From Chaetomium olivaceum (Eukaryota; Ascomycota; Sordariomycetes; Sordariales; Chaetomiaceae): a DNA stretch of 64,000 nucleotides. The position numbers were made by a program, and so were the translations under genes. Positions 11,746 to 21,743 of this stretch are shown one piece after another. The notes under the pieces were generated by a model that saw only the letters and a program-made list of their open reading frames with translations, made no database searches and had not been told where the DNA came from. The stretch spans positions 372,001 through 436,000 of the forward strand of contig JAYWVB010000004.1 of NCBI GenBank assembly GCA_039881045.1, written 5' to 3'. How positions within the stretch are numbered: the first letter of the stretch is position 1; each line of letters opens with the position of its first letter.

Positions 11746-12077
11746 CAATGGCGCCGACGTCGTCAGTGCCAATCGACAAATGTACCGGTGACCATGGCCC
11801 TGTTCCTGTTCCCATTAGGTCCCGCTTATTCCCCACGTTCCTCGCGCTTTGCTCGGGAATAAAAGAACTTCTCAACTCGGGCGTGTCATGGGTGGCACTC
11901 GAAATGGTGCAGTTTCTCCTGTTGGTCCCGCCAGCGCGCAGGTCCAAGTTGTCCTCGTTGGCTGTGCAGGCAGACGGACGCTGGTGCGAAGCCTCGGCTG
12001 CTTCTCCTCCCTTTGCTCTCTATCCTCCCAACCGTAAGGTGTGAGAAGCCAGCCCCAAAACATTTCCACCAAATATT

Positions 12078-13727
12078 ATGGGTTCTCGAGAGGATTCATC
12101 GCGGGAGAAGCAAGAGGGCAGTAGCCCAGGCGAACCGACAGAGAACCGCCCAACACCACTATCTATCGAGGACCGGACTTCTGGCAGTGTCCCCGTCGAA
12201 AACGAGCCATCGGCCACGAGCAACACAGTTGTACCAGACCCTGAGTCCCTTCACCCAGTATTGAGTGGCCCAGTCTACAGCGCTTTCTCAAAGCCAACGA
12301 AACGATGGATCATCGCCATGGCCGCTTGTGCGAGCTTTGTCTCGCCCATGACAGCCAACATATACTTCCCCGCCTTGAACCCCATCGCCGACGATCTCGG
12401 GGTATCAGTCAACCTCATCAACTTGACCCTGACAACGTACATGATCTTCCAGGCCATCGCTCCCACGATTGTCGGCGACTTTGGCGACATGGCCGGGAGG
12501 AGGCCTGCCTTTATCATATCCTTCTCCATCTACGTCTTTGCCAACCTCGGGCTTGCTCTTCAAAATAACTACGCAGCTTTGCTGGTACTTCGTATGCTCC
12601 AGAGCGCTGGAAGTAGTGGGACTCTGTCGTTGTGCTTTGCCGTGGTGGCCGATGTTGCCCTGAGCGCGGAAAGGGGCAAGTACATGGGCATCGTCGGGGC
12701 GGGTATCAATGTTGGGCCCGCGCTCAGCCCGGTACTCGGCGGAATTCTGGCCGAATATCTAGGCTGGAGAGCCATTTTCTGGTTCTGCCTCATCTACTCT
12801 GCGGTGTGGCTCATACCATATACTTTGGCGGTGCCTGAGACGTGCAGGAAAGTGGTGGGAAACGGCTCTGTGCCTGCACAGGGATGGAATATGACCGTCG
12901 TTGACTTCATCCGTTGTCGTCACAGACCACAAGATACAGACGCTTCGGCCAGCGCTCCCAAACGAGAACTACGCTTTCCTAATCCTCTCAATACCTTGAG
13001 GGTAGTGCTTCAGAAGGACCTAGCCCTCCTTCTCTCCTACAACACCATGATTTACCTCGTGTTCATTCTCATCGCTGCTACCCTGTCTACAGAGTTTGCA
13101 GATATCTACCACCTCACCGACTTACAAATCGGGCTATGTTATCTGCCCTACGGTCTGGGGTGTTGCCTGGCGGCCATTTTGCAGGGCTACATCCTCGACA
13201 CCAACTACCGCAGGATAGCCCGCAACATTGGGTTTACCATTGACTATAAGCGGGGTGACGACCTACGGAACTTCCCCATCGAGAAAGCTCGGCTTCTTCC
13301 CGTCTTCCCCATGCTGTTCACGGGCATTGCGGCAGTTATCTGCTACGGCTGGGTTCTAAATGCCGGCGCCGCTCTACCCGGCCCGCTCGTCTTACTCTTC
13401 GTCATCGGTCTCTGCGTCACGGGGTCGTTCGGCATTCTCAACACCCTGCTGGTTGATCTGTACCCTGAGGCCCCGGCGACAGCGATAGCGGCTAATAACC
13501 TGGTGCGGTGCCTGTTCGGTGCCGCCGGTACGGCCGTCATCGAGTCCATGCTTAGAGCCTTGGGGAGGGGTTGGACTTACACCTTCTGGGCGCTTGTGCT
13601 TGTTGTCTTTTCGCCTATATTGTGGGTGTTGACTGTGAGAGGGCCGCGTTGGCGGGAGCAGAGGCGAGTTCGCACTTTGAAGGCGAAAGAGAGGGAACTG
13701 GCAGCCCTCTCTACGGAGGCATCTTAA
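12078..13727 (+). CDS. MFS drug:H+ antiporter (DHA1 family, Qdr-like)
   Basis: Plasma-membrane proton-coupled exporter, 549 residues, no intron. An ~80-residue hydrophilic N-terminal tail is followed by 12 predicted membrane segments in two bundles. DHA1 marks: ANIYFPALNPIADDLGVS in TM1, motif A GDFGDMAGRRPAF between TM2 and TM3, an RMLQSAGSSG segment in TM4, and the antiporter motif C GAGINVGPALSPVLGG in TM5. The central cytoplasmic loop (about residues 275-315) is hydrophilic. The best family match by eye is the fungal Qdr/multidrug group, but substrate cannot be read from sequence. The start ATG at 12078 is the first of the frame. It stands alone and is not next to a biosynthetic gene here. 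Confidence 0.88.
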   Translation: MGSREDSSREKQEGSSPGEPTENRPTPLSIEDRTSGSVPVENEPSATSNTVVPDPESLHPVLSGPVYSAFSKPTKRWIIAMAACASFVSPMTANIYFPALNPIADDLGVSVNLINLTLTTYMIFQAIAPTIVGDFGDMAGRRPAFIISFSIYVFANLGLALQNNYAALLVLRMLQSAGSSGTLSLCFAVVADVALSAERGKYMGIVGAGINVGPALSPVLGGILAEYLGWRAIFWFCLIYSAVWLIPYTLAVPETCRKVVGNGSVPAQGWNMTVVDFIRCRHRPQDTDASASAPKRELRFPNPLNTLRVVLQKDLALLLSYNTMIYLVFILIAATLSTEFADIYHLTDLQIGLCYLPYGLGCCLAAILQGYILDTNYRRIARNIGFTIDYKRGDDLRNFPIEKARLLPVFPMLFTGIAAVICYGWVLNAGAALPGPLVLLFVIGLCVTGSFGILNTLLVDLYPEAPATAIAANNLVRCLFGAAGTAVIESMLRALGRGWTYTFWALVLVVFSPILWVLTVRGPRWREQRRVRTLKAKERELAALSTEAS

Positions 13728-13973
13728 TGATCAGCTGTAATTATACTTGGCTAGAAATTAACTTATCCTAATCTTGGTTTTGCCTTGTTCGAGCCTAAAT
13801 GGTGGTGATGGTATATATGTGGTTTGCCTCATTATTGCGCGGAAGCAAACGAAAGCAAATAAAGAACGGGATGCAACAACAGGGGAATAAACCTGTTCGG
13901 ATGGTGTGTTAAATACAATAATAAAAGTCCGCAATAAGAACAAAAAATAACTGCCACTGCCACGATCCGAAGT

Positions 13974-14045
13974 TGCTGGAGCCGGGATTTGCACCCGAGT
14001 TTTCGCCTTGGAAGGGCGACGAGTTAACTACTACTCTACTCCAAC
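13974..14045 (-). tRNA. tRNA-Gly(UCC), possibly degenerate
   Basis: On the minus strand a full cloverleaf can be drawn: a 7-bp acceptor stem (GTTGGAG with CTCCAGC, one G-U), a 4-bp D stem (GAGT/ACTC), a 5-bp anticodon stem (TCGCC/GGCGA), loop CTTCCAA with anticodon TCC, a 4-base variable region, a 5-bp T stem and discriminator A. There is no intron. Two invariant positions are off: the D loop reads AGTAGTTA and so lacks the G18-G19 pair, and the T loop reads TGCAAAT with G at position 55 instead of T. Both belong to the same D-loop/T-loop tertiary contact. It may be a pseudo-tRNA or an unusual working gene. Confidence 0.75.
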
Positions 14046-14796
14046 TTGTTGCCGTTGCGCCATGACCGACTTTGCTGCCCGAACTGTTCGGGACTGACCG
14101 ATATGTAGGCTTGAGCCCCAGTATGGCGGCAGTGATGCCAGGAAGGGGCGGGCAGGAAGGGTGACTGCAGATGAAAGCCCCTAGAGTGAGAACTGTTGGT
14201 CGCCAGAACGGATATCCGCAGAGGTACTTACTAGAACACTCTAGTTTACTCGTCTCAAGATTGGGACCAAAGCTAGGGGCCGTGAGTGTTGGCTAGTAGA
14301 TATCCTAAGATGTGAACGTTCGTGGCTGTGAAGAGATGGTGATATATCCCTTCACGCATTCTCATCTTATTTGCAGGGCAGAGAGACGTGATAAAGCACT
14401 GGACAGCACTCAACAAAAGGCTATTAAGAAAGCAACACCATCGATATAAGATAATAGACAGTCATTCTTTACCAACAGACCCTAAGGCTATCATGACAAC
14501 CGAATTCAAAGAAACAAGATCGTACGATAGAGTAATCCCATAGCGGGCAAGGCAGGCAAGGTCGACCAGAAATCCCAGCAGGCAACCATAGCGCCGACCC
14601 AGCGCCGCCGTGATGCAGGGATATCAAACTAAAAGGACAACCAACCGATGCTCCTTCGTCCACCATATATGCAACCGACCACCCTCAATACAAACACAAA
14701 TTGACCAAGACCACATAAGGAACTTTCGGCACTGGACCACCCAACATTATCCGAAACATCACTCATCAAAACCGTGAAACGCATCGTCGTCATCAC
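14046..14796. other. Intergenic, no gene seen
   Basis: About 0.75 kb between the tRNA and the stop codon of the giant gene. It probably includes that gene's 3' UTR. Confidence 0.5.
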
Positions 14797-17487
14797 TCAT
14801 CCGCCTCCCGTTAGCCTCTTCCACCAGGAACTCCTCGGAGTGGCGTCCATGAACATGGCCGAATTCCGCCGGCTGTCCCGCCGACCGTCGCTCCCATCTG
14901 AGCCAGGGCGCCGCCCTCCGTCCCTGTTGTCCCTGTTATCCCTGTTATCCCTGTTATCCCTCTCCCTCTCCCTATCCCTGTAGTTATCCGCACCCCTTTC
15001 CCTGTCGCGGTACTTGTCCCTCTCCCTCTCCTCGCGCCGCTTCCTCCGCCGCCTGTCTTCGTCGTACTCCTCCGGCGTCATACCCGCCGCCTCTGCGTAT
15101 TTGGCTTGGCGTCTTGCTCTGCGGGCTTCCCGGCGTGCCTCTTCGTCGTCATCAACGACCTCGGGCTCGGGCGGCGGGGGCGGCGCTGCGGCTTCGGCGT
15201 TATCCGGGGGTGGCGGGGCGTCGGAGTGCTCTTTGACCCAGGACGATGTGCCCGAGTGCGGCCAGGTGGCACCGGCATTCTCGCGAGATGCTCCGGGGTA
15301 GACTTGATGCTCAGGGGCCTCGGGCCTGCGGCGGGGCTGTCCATCCTCCCGCTCTCTCCCTGCCTTGGGTCGCGCGCCGGGCTTCCCGGCGACGGCGGCG
15401 CTCTTCGTCATCATCGTAACCGGACTCCTCGGGTTGGTAGCTGCGGCGACGTTCATGATGTTTCGCGGCACGGCGAGCGTCAGCTTCCACCTCGGCCGCG
15501 TCCATCTCGGCGCGCCGCCGCCTGCGCTCAGCTCGCTCGGCTTCTTTTAGTTCGGCAGCATGGCGCTCGGCATCTTCCCGTGCGCGCTGCGCCCGTCTCT
15601 CGGCGCGGCGGGCCTCCTTCTCTTCCTGTCGACGAACCTCATCGTCATCGACTGGCACTTGTCTCTTGCGTCGCTCGCGGCGGGCGTCGTCCTTAGCGCG
15701 GCGGGCCTCCTCAGCGGCTTGTTCTACAGCGGCCCGTTCTGCGGCCTCTTTTTCGGCCCGGCGGCTGCGGCGAGCAGCACGGCGAGCCTCTCGCTCCGCG
15801 TCGGTCTCCTCGGCCCGCCTACCTCCTTCTTCGTCTGTGGTGGGATAGGTACCCCGGCGACGGGGTTCGGCGCGCGGCTCCATACGCGGATCCACACGCG
15901 GATCCACACGCGGATCTGCTTTATCTCCTTTATCTCCTTTGAAGACGCCCCCGAACAAGGACGAGAAGGCTGACGACTTTTTGGCAGTCGAGTTGGAGCG
16001 CTTCAGGGGTGACCGTGGTGTCGCATCGGCCGCATCCACCATGACAACGTCGTCCTCTCGTGAGTATTGCTGGAGCGGGGCGGCGTTAGCTTTTCGTTCC
16101 TCGTAGGCGGTCCCTTGCGATTGAAGAACCGGACTTACCCTTGGCCGTCGGCGTTCAGCTCTATCAGGACCAGGTATGATATCGGCCTCGCCAACCATCA
16201 CGATGTCATCCTCTTCATCCTTCCTGCTGCGCCTGCTACCCGACCTCGAGAGGCCGGGACCGGCGCCCGCCAGACCAGCGCCAACACCGAGAACCTTGGC
16301 GGCTTTAGCTGACATCTCCTCTGGAGGCGGGCTCGCTAGGCCGCCATTCATGTCGACTGACTGCCTGCGCGAACTCGACTTGCTAGAGCCATGGCGCTTC
16401 TCCCGGGTAGAAATCGGGCGGGACAGTGGCGGGGTACTCGCGAAGACGCTAGCGAACCGTGCCGGGTGGTCTTTGGCCCTGGGCTTATCTGTTCCCTCTG
16501 AACCGGAGCCTCTCGATGGTGGCGGCATCTCGACTTTCTCGGCCTTCTCTGCTGAAGATCTTTTTCTGGAATTGGGTTCCTTCTCCGGCCTCGACCTGGA
16601 CGGGGGCTTTGGATCTTTGTCCGGGGCTGCCGTCCACGTACCCCACGATGATGAGCCGTCGCGGTTGACCCTGGGCCTCTCCTTTTTGGACAAGCGGACT
16701 GCGGCTGGTGTCATCATCGGCGGTGCATCGGGAAACGCGGGAGACGGTGGATCAGGAACTGCGGGCGGCGGTGGAGGAAGGTCGATGATTTCAGGGGAAG
16801 CCTTGGCCCTCTTGGACTTCTTGCTCCTTTTGGGGGTTGACATGTCCACAACCTGGACTATCTCATCTTCGTCGTGGCCGTAGCCGCGGCTGCGACCGTA
16901 ATCGTAGTTGCCGTTGTGGTGTTGTTCCTCTTCGCTCTGCGGGAAGCTGCCGGGAAAGCCGGACTCGGGCGCGGGCGCGGGAGGTATAAAGGGAGGCGGC
17001 GGTGGAGGGGGTGGGTAGGATGCGAAAGCGTCGACGTCGATGACCTGCTCCTTATTTTTGCTCTTGCTTTTCTTGGAGCTCTTCTTCTTCTCCTCTTTTG
17101 GCAGCGACACGGGCACCGCGACGGGGGCAGGCGTGGGGGCGGCGGCGGTGGTGGCGGTAGCGGTTCGATTGGCCCTTCGTCTTCACGGTCGTTTTCGGAG
17201 TGGTTGTCTTCGGGGTGCTCGTCTTCGGGGTGCTCGTCTTCGAGATGATGGTCTTCAGGCTCGTCGTCGATTACCTGAAAGGCGCGCAGGCGGTCCGCGA
17301 TCTTTCCACCGACAGCCTTCTTAGGCTTGATCGGCTTGACCGGGTCGGGGTCATCCCACACCTCGGTCGCGGCAGCCCCAATCGCGGCCGCCGCGATAGG
17401 TCCCAGACGGGGAGATGACTCAGCATGCGCAATTTCCCGGTCATCTGCCTGGGGAGGGGTATCCTCTGCCTCTGCCTCAGGCTCAGA

Positions 17488-17532
<45 letters not shown>

Positions 17533-20500
17533 CGGCTCAGGGAGCCACGGGTTCAGCCGCGCTGTGATCTTGGACGTCGACTTCTTGGCGGCCCCCCAAA
17601 AGCTGAAGGCGTTGTCAGCGGGCGCAGGCGCGGGCTCCTCCTTCGAGATGGCGTCCTCTTCGCCTACTTCCTTGGTATCACCGGCCAGCAATTCCTCCAC
17701 CTGCTCGGGTGTCAGATCGACGTCCCCAAACTCGTCATCCTCTTCAACTTTGGCCTTCTCTTTTCCTTTGTCTTTTTCCTTGCCCTTTCCCTTTCCTTTC
17801 TTTTCCTTCTCCTTCTCTTTCTCCTTCCCCTTATCTTTCCCCTTTTCTTTGCCCTTTTCTTTCTCCTTTTCTTTCTCCTTCTCCCTTTCCTTCTCCTTCT
17901 CCTTACTCTTAGACGACTTCTTAGATTTCTTCAAAGTCGCCGCCTCGGCCTCGGCTGCGGCGGCGGCTTCTGCGGCTTCTGCGGCTGCGGCTTCAGCCGC
18001 CACCGCTTCCTCTGCTGCTGCCGCTTCTGCTGCTGCCGCTTCCGCTTCCGCTTCCGCTTCCGCGGCTGCAGCTGCCGCCGCCGCTTCTTCGGCTTCCTGA
18101 CGCTCCCTTTCGGCCGCCTCTTCCGCCTCACGCATGGCATCATCTGCGGCCGCCTGAGCAGCCAGGTCCTCGTCCTCCTGCCTCTGCCTGTCCTGCTCAG
18201 CCTGCTCGGCCTGCTCGGCTTCCCGTGCAGCTCTGTCGTCAGCCCGCCTCCTAATGCTTGCTGTTAGTCGGTTGATTTCCTCTTTGTCGGCCTTCTTCTT
18301 TTTCCCCTTGCGATTGATGAGCGCTGCTAGTTCCTCCTCCTCCCTAGCCGCCTCAGCATCCTCGGCGTCCCTGGCCGCTTGCTCTTCGGCCTCTTTTTGC
18401 TGTCGTTCCTCTTCCTTTAGCCTGGCTTGCTCCTCTTCCTCCTCGGTCTTCTTGCCCCCTGCGGATGCGTGCGTTAGTGTAGTTCAAAAATCGTAAAGCA
18501 GTTGACCGCGATTGTGCTGTGTTGCCTACCCTTCCTCGACCCAGTTCCCCATCCCCAAGCATCATCCTCCCCGGCCGGGTTCACATCGTCCTTGCTCTTC
18601 GTTTTTTCGGCCCCACCGGTGAGCCAGGAACTGAAAAAACCGGCGGTTTTGTCCACCTCTGCCGGCTTGTCGATATCGAGGAGATCTTCGTCGTTTGTCT
18701 CGGGCGCTTGCATCTCGAGCTCTTGTATCTCGGGCTCTTGTATCTCGGGCTCTTGTACAGGCTCTTGCACGGTCTCGCCCTTTTTCTTCTTTTTGTCCTT
18801 CTTCGAGGAGCTAATCAAGCCGAAGAAGTCATCTTCTGGTTTCTTCACCGGGTCTGGGTCGGAGGCTATGCCCTTTTTCTTTTTCTTCTCTTTCTTTGAG
18901 GTCGACAAGCCCCACGGGCCGCCCTCCTCTTGATTGTCAGGCTTGATTTCCGGCTCTGGTTCTGGCTCTGGAACCGGCTCCGGTTCTGGTTCCTTGACGG
19001 GCTCCGGGTCAGGCTGTGACTCCTTTTTGCTCTTCTTTTTCTTGTCCTTGGAACCGAACCCCCAGAAACTTTCAACCGACCTATCAGGCTCTGGTGCCGG
19101 ATCTGGTTCCGGCTCCTTGACCGGCTCGGGGTCGGGGGGTTGCGGTTCCTTTTTACTCTTCTTTTTCTTCTCCTTAGAAGAGAACCCCCAGAAACCATCA
19201 TTTTCTGGCTCCTCGGGCTCTGGGGCTGGTTCCGGTTCCGGTTCCAGCTCGGGTACAGGTTCGGGTTCAGGCGCAGGCTCAGGTTCGGGCTCAGCCTCGG
19301 GCTCGGGCTCGTTCTTCTTGCTTTTCTTTTTCTTCTCCTTCTTCGACTCTTCTTTCTTCGCCTCTTCTTTCTTCGACTTCGAATCCCCTTTCTTTGACTC
19401 CCCTTTCTTCGTCTCCCCTTTCTTCGACGACTTCTTCGCGGGTTCTGGTTCAGGCTCGGGTTCGGGTTCGGGTTGGGGTTCAGGTTCAGGTTGGGGTTCA
19501 GGTTCAGGTTCAGGTTCAGGCTCTGGCTCGGGTTCAGGTTCTGGCTCTATTTCTGGCTCGGGCTCCGGTTCGGGCTCCGGTTCAGGTTCTGGGGCCTTGG
19601 GCGCATCGGGCTCCACGGCGGCCTTTTTCTTGCTCTTCTTGTCCTTTTTGGCTGTGCCTAAGTCCCAGATGGAATCTGGCTCAGGGGTAGGTTGCCGTTC
19701 CGGTTCCGCGGTTTTACCCTTCTTCTTGCTCTTCTTCGTGCTAACGCCGCCCCAGAAATCGTCCTCTTTTTCTGGCGCTGGCGCAGGCTCGGCTTCTGGC
19801 TTCGGCTCCGGCTCGGGGTCCTTGTGAGGCTCATCAGCAGGTTGGATCTTACCTTTATTTTTCTTGGACTTCTTGATGGTCGTGGCACCGCCCCAGGCCC
19901 ATTCACCGTCTGCGCCGTTGTCTGCACCATCGCCGCTGGCCGTCTTGGGGTCTGCTGGAGGGTTTAGTTCGGGTTCAGGCTCTGGTTCTGCAGGCTTCGG
20001 CTCTTCAATGACCGGAGTTTTCGGCTTCTTCTTGGCGCCCCAGAAGTCCCAAGCGTCACCACCACCACCACCACCACCATTTTTGAACCCTTCGACGTTC
20101 GTTTCCTCGGCGACGGTCGCAGTTTCTGTTCTGCTCCTGCTCTTGTTCGATATGGAGAATGCGTCAACCTCTTCGAGCACGTCAGGCGGATCCGGAGCAG
20201 GGGCGGGAGGTTCAGCGGCGGGTTTTGGCTCAGGTTCCAAATCATCCCAGAGGCCCGCTTTTTTTCTTCTTGGTCTTTGTTTTCGTCGTAGAGAAACCAA
20301 GGTCTTTGGCTTCGTCGTCGACGGGTCTCGTCTCTTGATCGTTTTTGCTGGCCCCGTTGGCGGTGGCACCGAAGGGGAAGCTAAGACCGTCGTCCTTTTG
20401 GGGTTTACTGGCTTTGGTGTCCGAGGAAACATCTTCAACTGAATCCTTGGTTTTGACGGAAGACTTTGAGCCGGCCAACCCCCAGCTGGAGAGGAAGCTG

Positions 20501-21743
20501 GTCGGGGCCCCCACCAAACGGTGAAGATTTGATCCCAGTGGTGCTTGGCTGAGTACCGGCAGCGGGTTTCTCGTCCAACTTGATGTCAGAGAAAGACTGG
20601 AAACCACCCGGTCCAGAATCGACAGCGGGCGGCACAGGATCCGCCGCTTTCTCTTCCTCCGCAGGTGGGGAATCCAACGCAAAAGTAGGATCGGCAGCAA
20701 CGATGGCCTTCTTCTTCTTCTTCTTTTTGCCGCCGGCGGTGAACTCTCCCCATTCATCAACCACTTCAGCTTCCTCCTTCTCCTCCTTCTTCTCCTCCTT
20801 CTTTTCCTCTTCCTTCTCCTCCTCCTTTACCTCCTCCTTCTTGTCGTCATCCTTCTTTTCATCATCCTTCTTATCGTCACCTCCACCCCCATCGCCACCA
20901 CCACCGGCGTCTCCATCCGGGGCATTTCCGCTGGCGTCGCCGTTGTTTGCTTCGCCAATGTCTTCCTCCTTCTTCGCCCCATTGTCCGCGTTGGTGTTCT
21001 TGCTGCTGTTGTTGTTGGCCTTCGCCGTCTTCTTCTTCTTGGCAGCCTGTCTAAAGCCTTCCTCGCTTGTGAAGTTGATCCGAAGGCCGGTCGACGGGTC
21101 GTTGAGAAGGTCATCTTTCCGGTGCGTTTTATTAGGGCTAGACGGTGGTGCGATGATGGGAAGGGTTTTTGACGGGAGCTGGCATCTACGCGCGTATGCG
21201 CCGCTGTCGGTTGGGTCGGCGAGACTCTCGAACGGTGAGTCGGGGTCCTCTTCGAAGGGCGCAAGACGAGTCCATTCTGGAGGTATCTCCGGGATGACTA
21301 GGGTGCCGTACGTCAGAGGTTGCACATCCTGTGTTTAATTTGTTAGTCCTGGGGGCAGAAGCTTCGCAAAAGTCTTTCGTCCATGTTTACTCGCCCCGGT
21401 CGTGGAGTCCCCCACGAGACCAGGCCTTGGCCAGAACCTAGCCGGGTTGGCTGGGTCTCGGTCGCGACCGTATGCCCGCTCCACCTGAAATCTGGGGCAG
21501 AAAAAAAAAGTACAAATGCGCTTGACATGAGAGCCACTCCATCCTTACCTTGAGGTGGGCGCATAGCTTAACCCAAGTCTGCGCAATGAGGCTCAGTCTT
21601 GTCTCCAAGCTGGCCCTGTCCGAGAGCCGTCTGGCACACCCCTCCCACCCAATACTCCTCGTCGAGCCCCTGGCTGTTGAAAAGCCATGAACGTAGCGGC
21701 CCGGCCGAGTTTCGAACAAGTCCAAGATCTCAAGGGCGGCCAT
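14797..21743 (-). CDS. Giant disordered Lys/Glu/Pro-rich protein with repeated WG-Lys modules (frameshifted)
   Basis: Unrecognised protein of roughly 2,250 residues. Model: exons 21743-21549, 21484 to about 21405, 21328-18530 and 18458-14797. The junction of exons 2 and 3 is uncertain because the strong GTAAAC donor does not keep phase. The N-terminus (MAALEILDLFETRPGRYVHG, then VERAYGRD) is the only ordinary-looking part. Next come acidic and Lys blocks; about ten modules of Trp-Gly plus a Lys/Ser cluster (DFWGAKKK, FWGGVSTKKSKKK, FWGFSSKEKKKK and so on) joined by long Glu-Pro tracts; an Ala/Glu coiled-coil-like stretch; a KEKEK tract; then an Arg/Glu-rich helical region with DNRDNRD repeats, ending WWKRLTGGG. 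Four reading-frame breaks lie near 20512 (G run), 20263 (A run), 17137 (C run) and 15355 (GA repeat). Composition resembles structural/septal or RNA-associated scaffold proteins of fungi; function is unknown. Confidence 0.7.
14925..14985 (-). repeat. Short in-frame repeat encoding Asp-Asn-Arg units
   Basis: A 9-base period of the TGTTATCCC type on the plus strand, encoding a DNR tripeptide array and adjacent RDRER-type residues near the C-terminus of the giant protein. Confidence 0.7.
17472..17540 (-). repeat. Hexamer repeat encoding a Glu-Pro tract
   Basis: About ten copies of a CTCAGG-type hexamer (plus strand) encoding alternating Pro-Glu in the giant protein, just C-terminal to one of its Trp-Gly modules. 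Confidence 0.85.
17745..17915 (-). repeat. Purine-strand repeat encoding a Lys-Glu/Lys-Gly tract
   Basis: Strong strand asymmetry: pyrimidine-rich on plus, A/G-rich on the coding strand. It encodes repeated KEKE and KGKEK units of the giant protein. Confidence 0.8.
19440..19605 (-). repeat. Long Glu-Pro dipeptide repeat
   Basis: An imperfect 6-base period (GGTTCA/GGCTCG type on the plus strand) encoding more than 20 successive Glu-Pro or Gln-Pro pairs of the giant protein. Confidence 0.85.

Larger units (their letters stand above)
11228..12077. promoter_or_regulatory. Divergent promoter region, Ufe1 / MFS transporter
   Basis: About 0.85 kb between the start codons of Ufe1 (-) and the MFS transporter (+). 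It contains a three-copy 14-bp tandem repeat and a 15-bp perfect inverted repeat, listed separately. No coding sequence was recognised. Confidence 0.6.

Noticed and set aside
16176..19827. Long open frames on the plus strand opposite the giant gene (for example 17327-18100, 17425-18267, 18934-19827)
   Set aside because: They are mirror images of the hexamer and triplet repeats of the minus-strand gene (Glu-Pro read backwards gives Gly-Ser, and so on), with no start context, splice pattern or domain.
20250..20520. Short introns as the explanation for frame jumps in the giant gene
   Set aside because: No donor/branch/acceptor set of workable length spans the jumps. The protein sense is continuous to within a few bases on both sides, which fits single-base indels.
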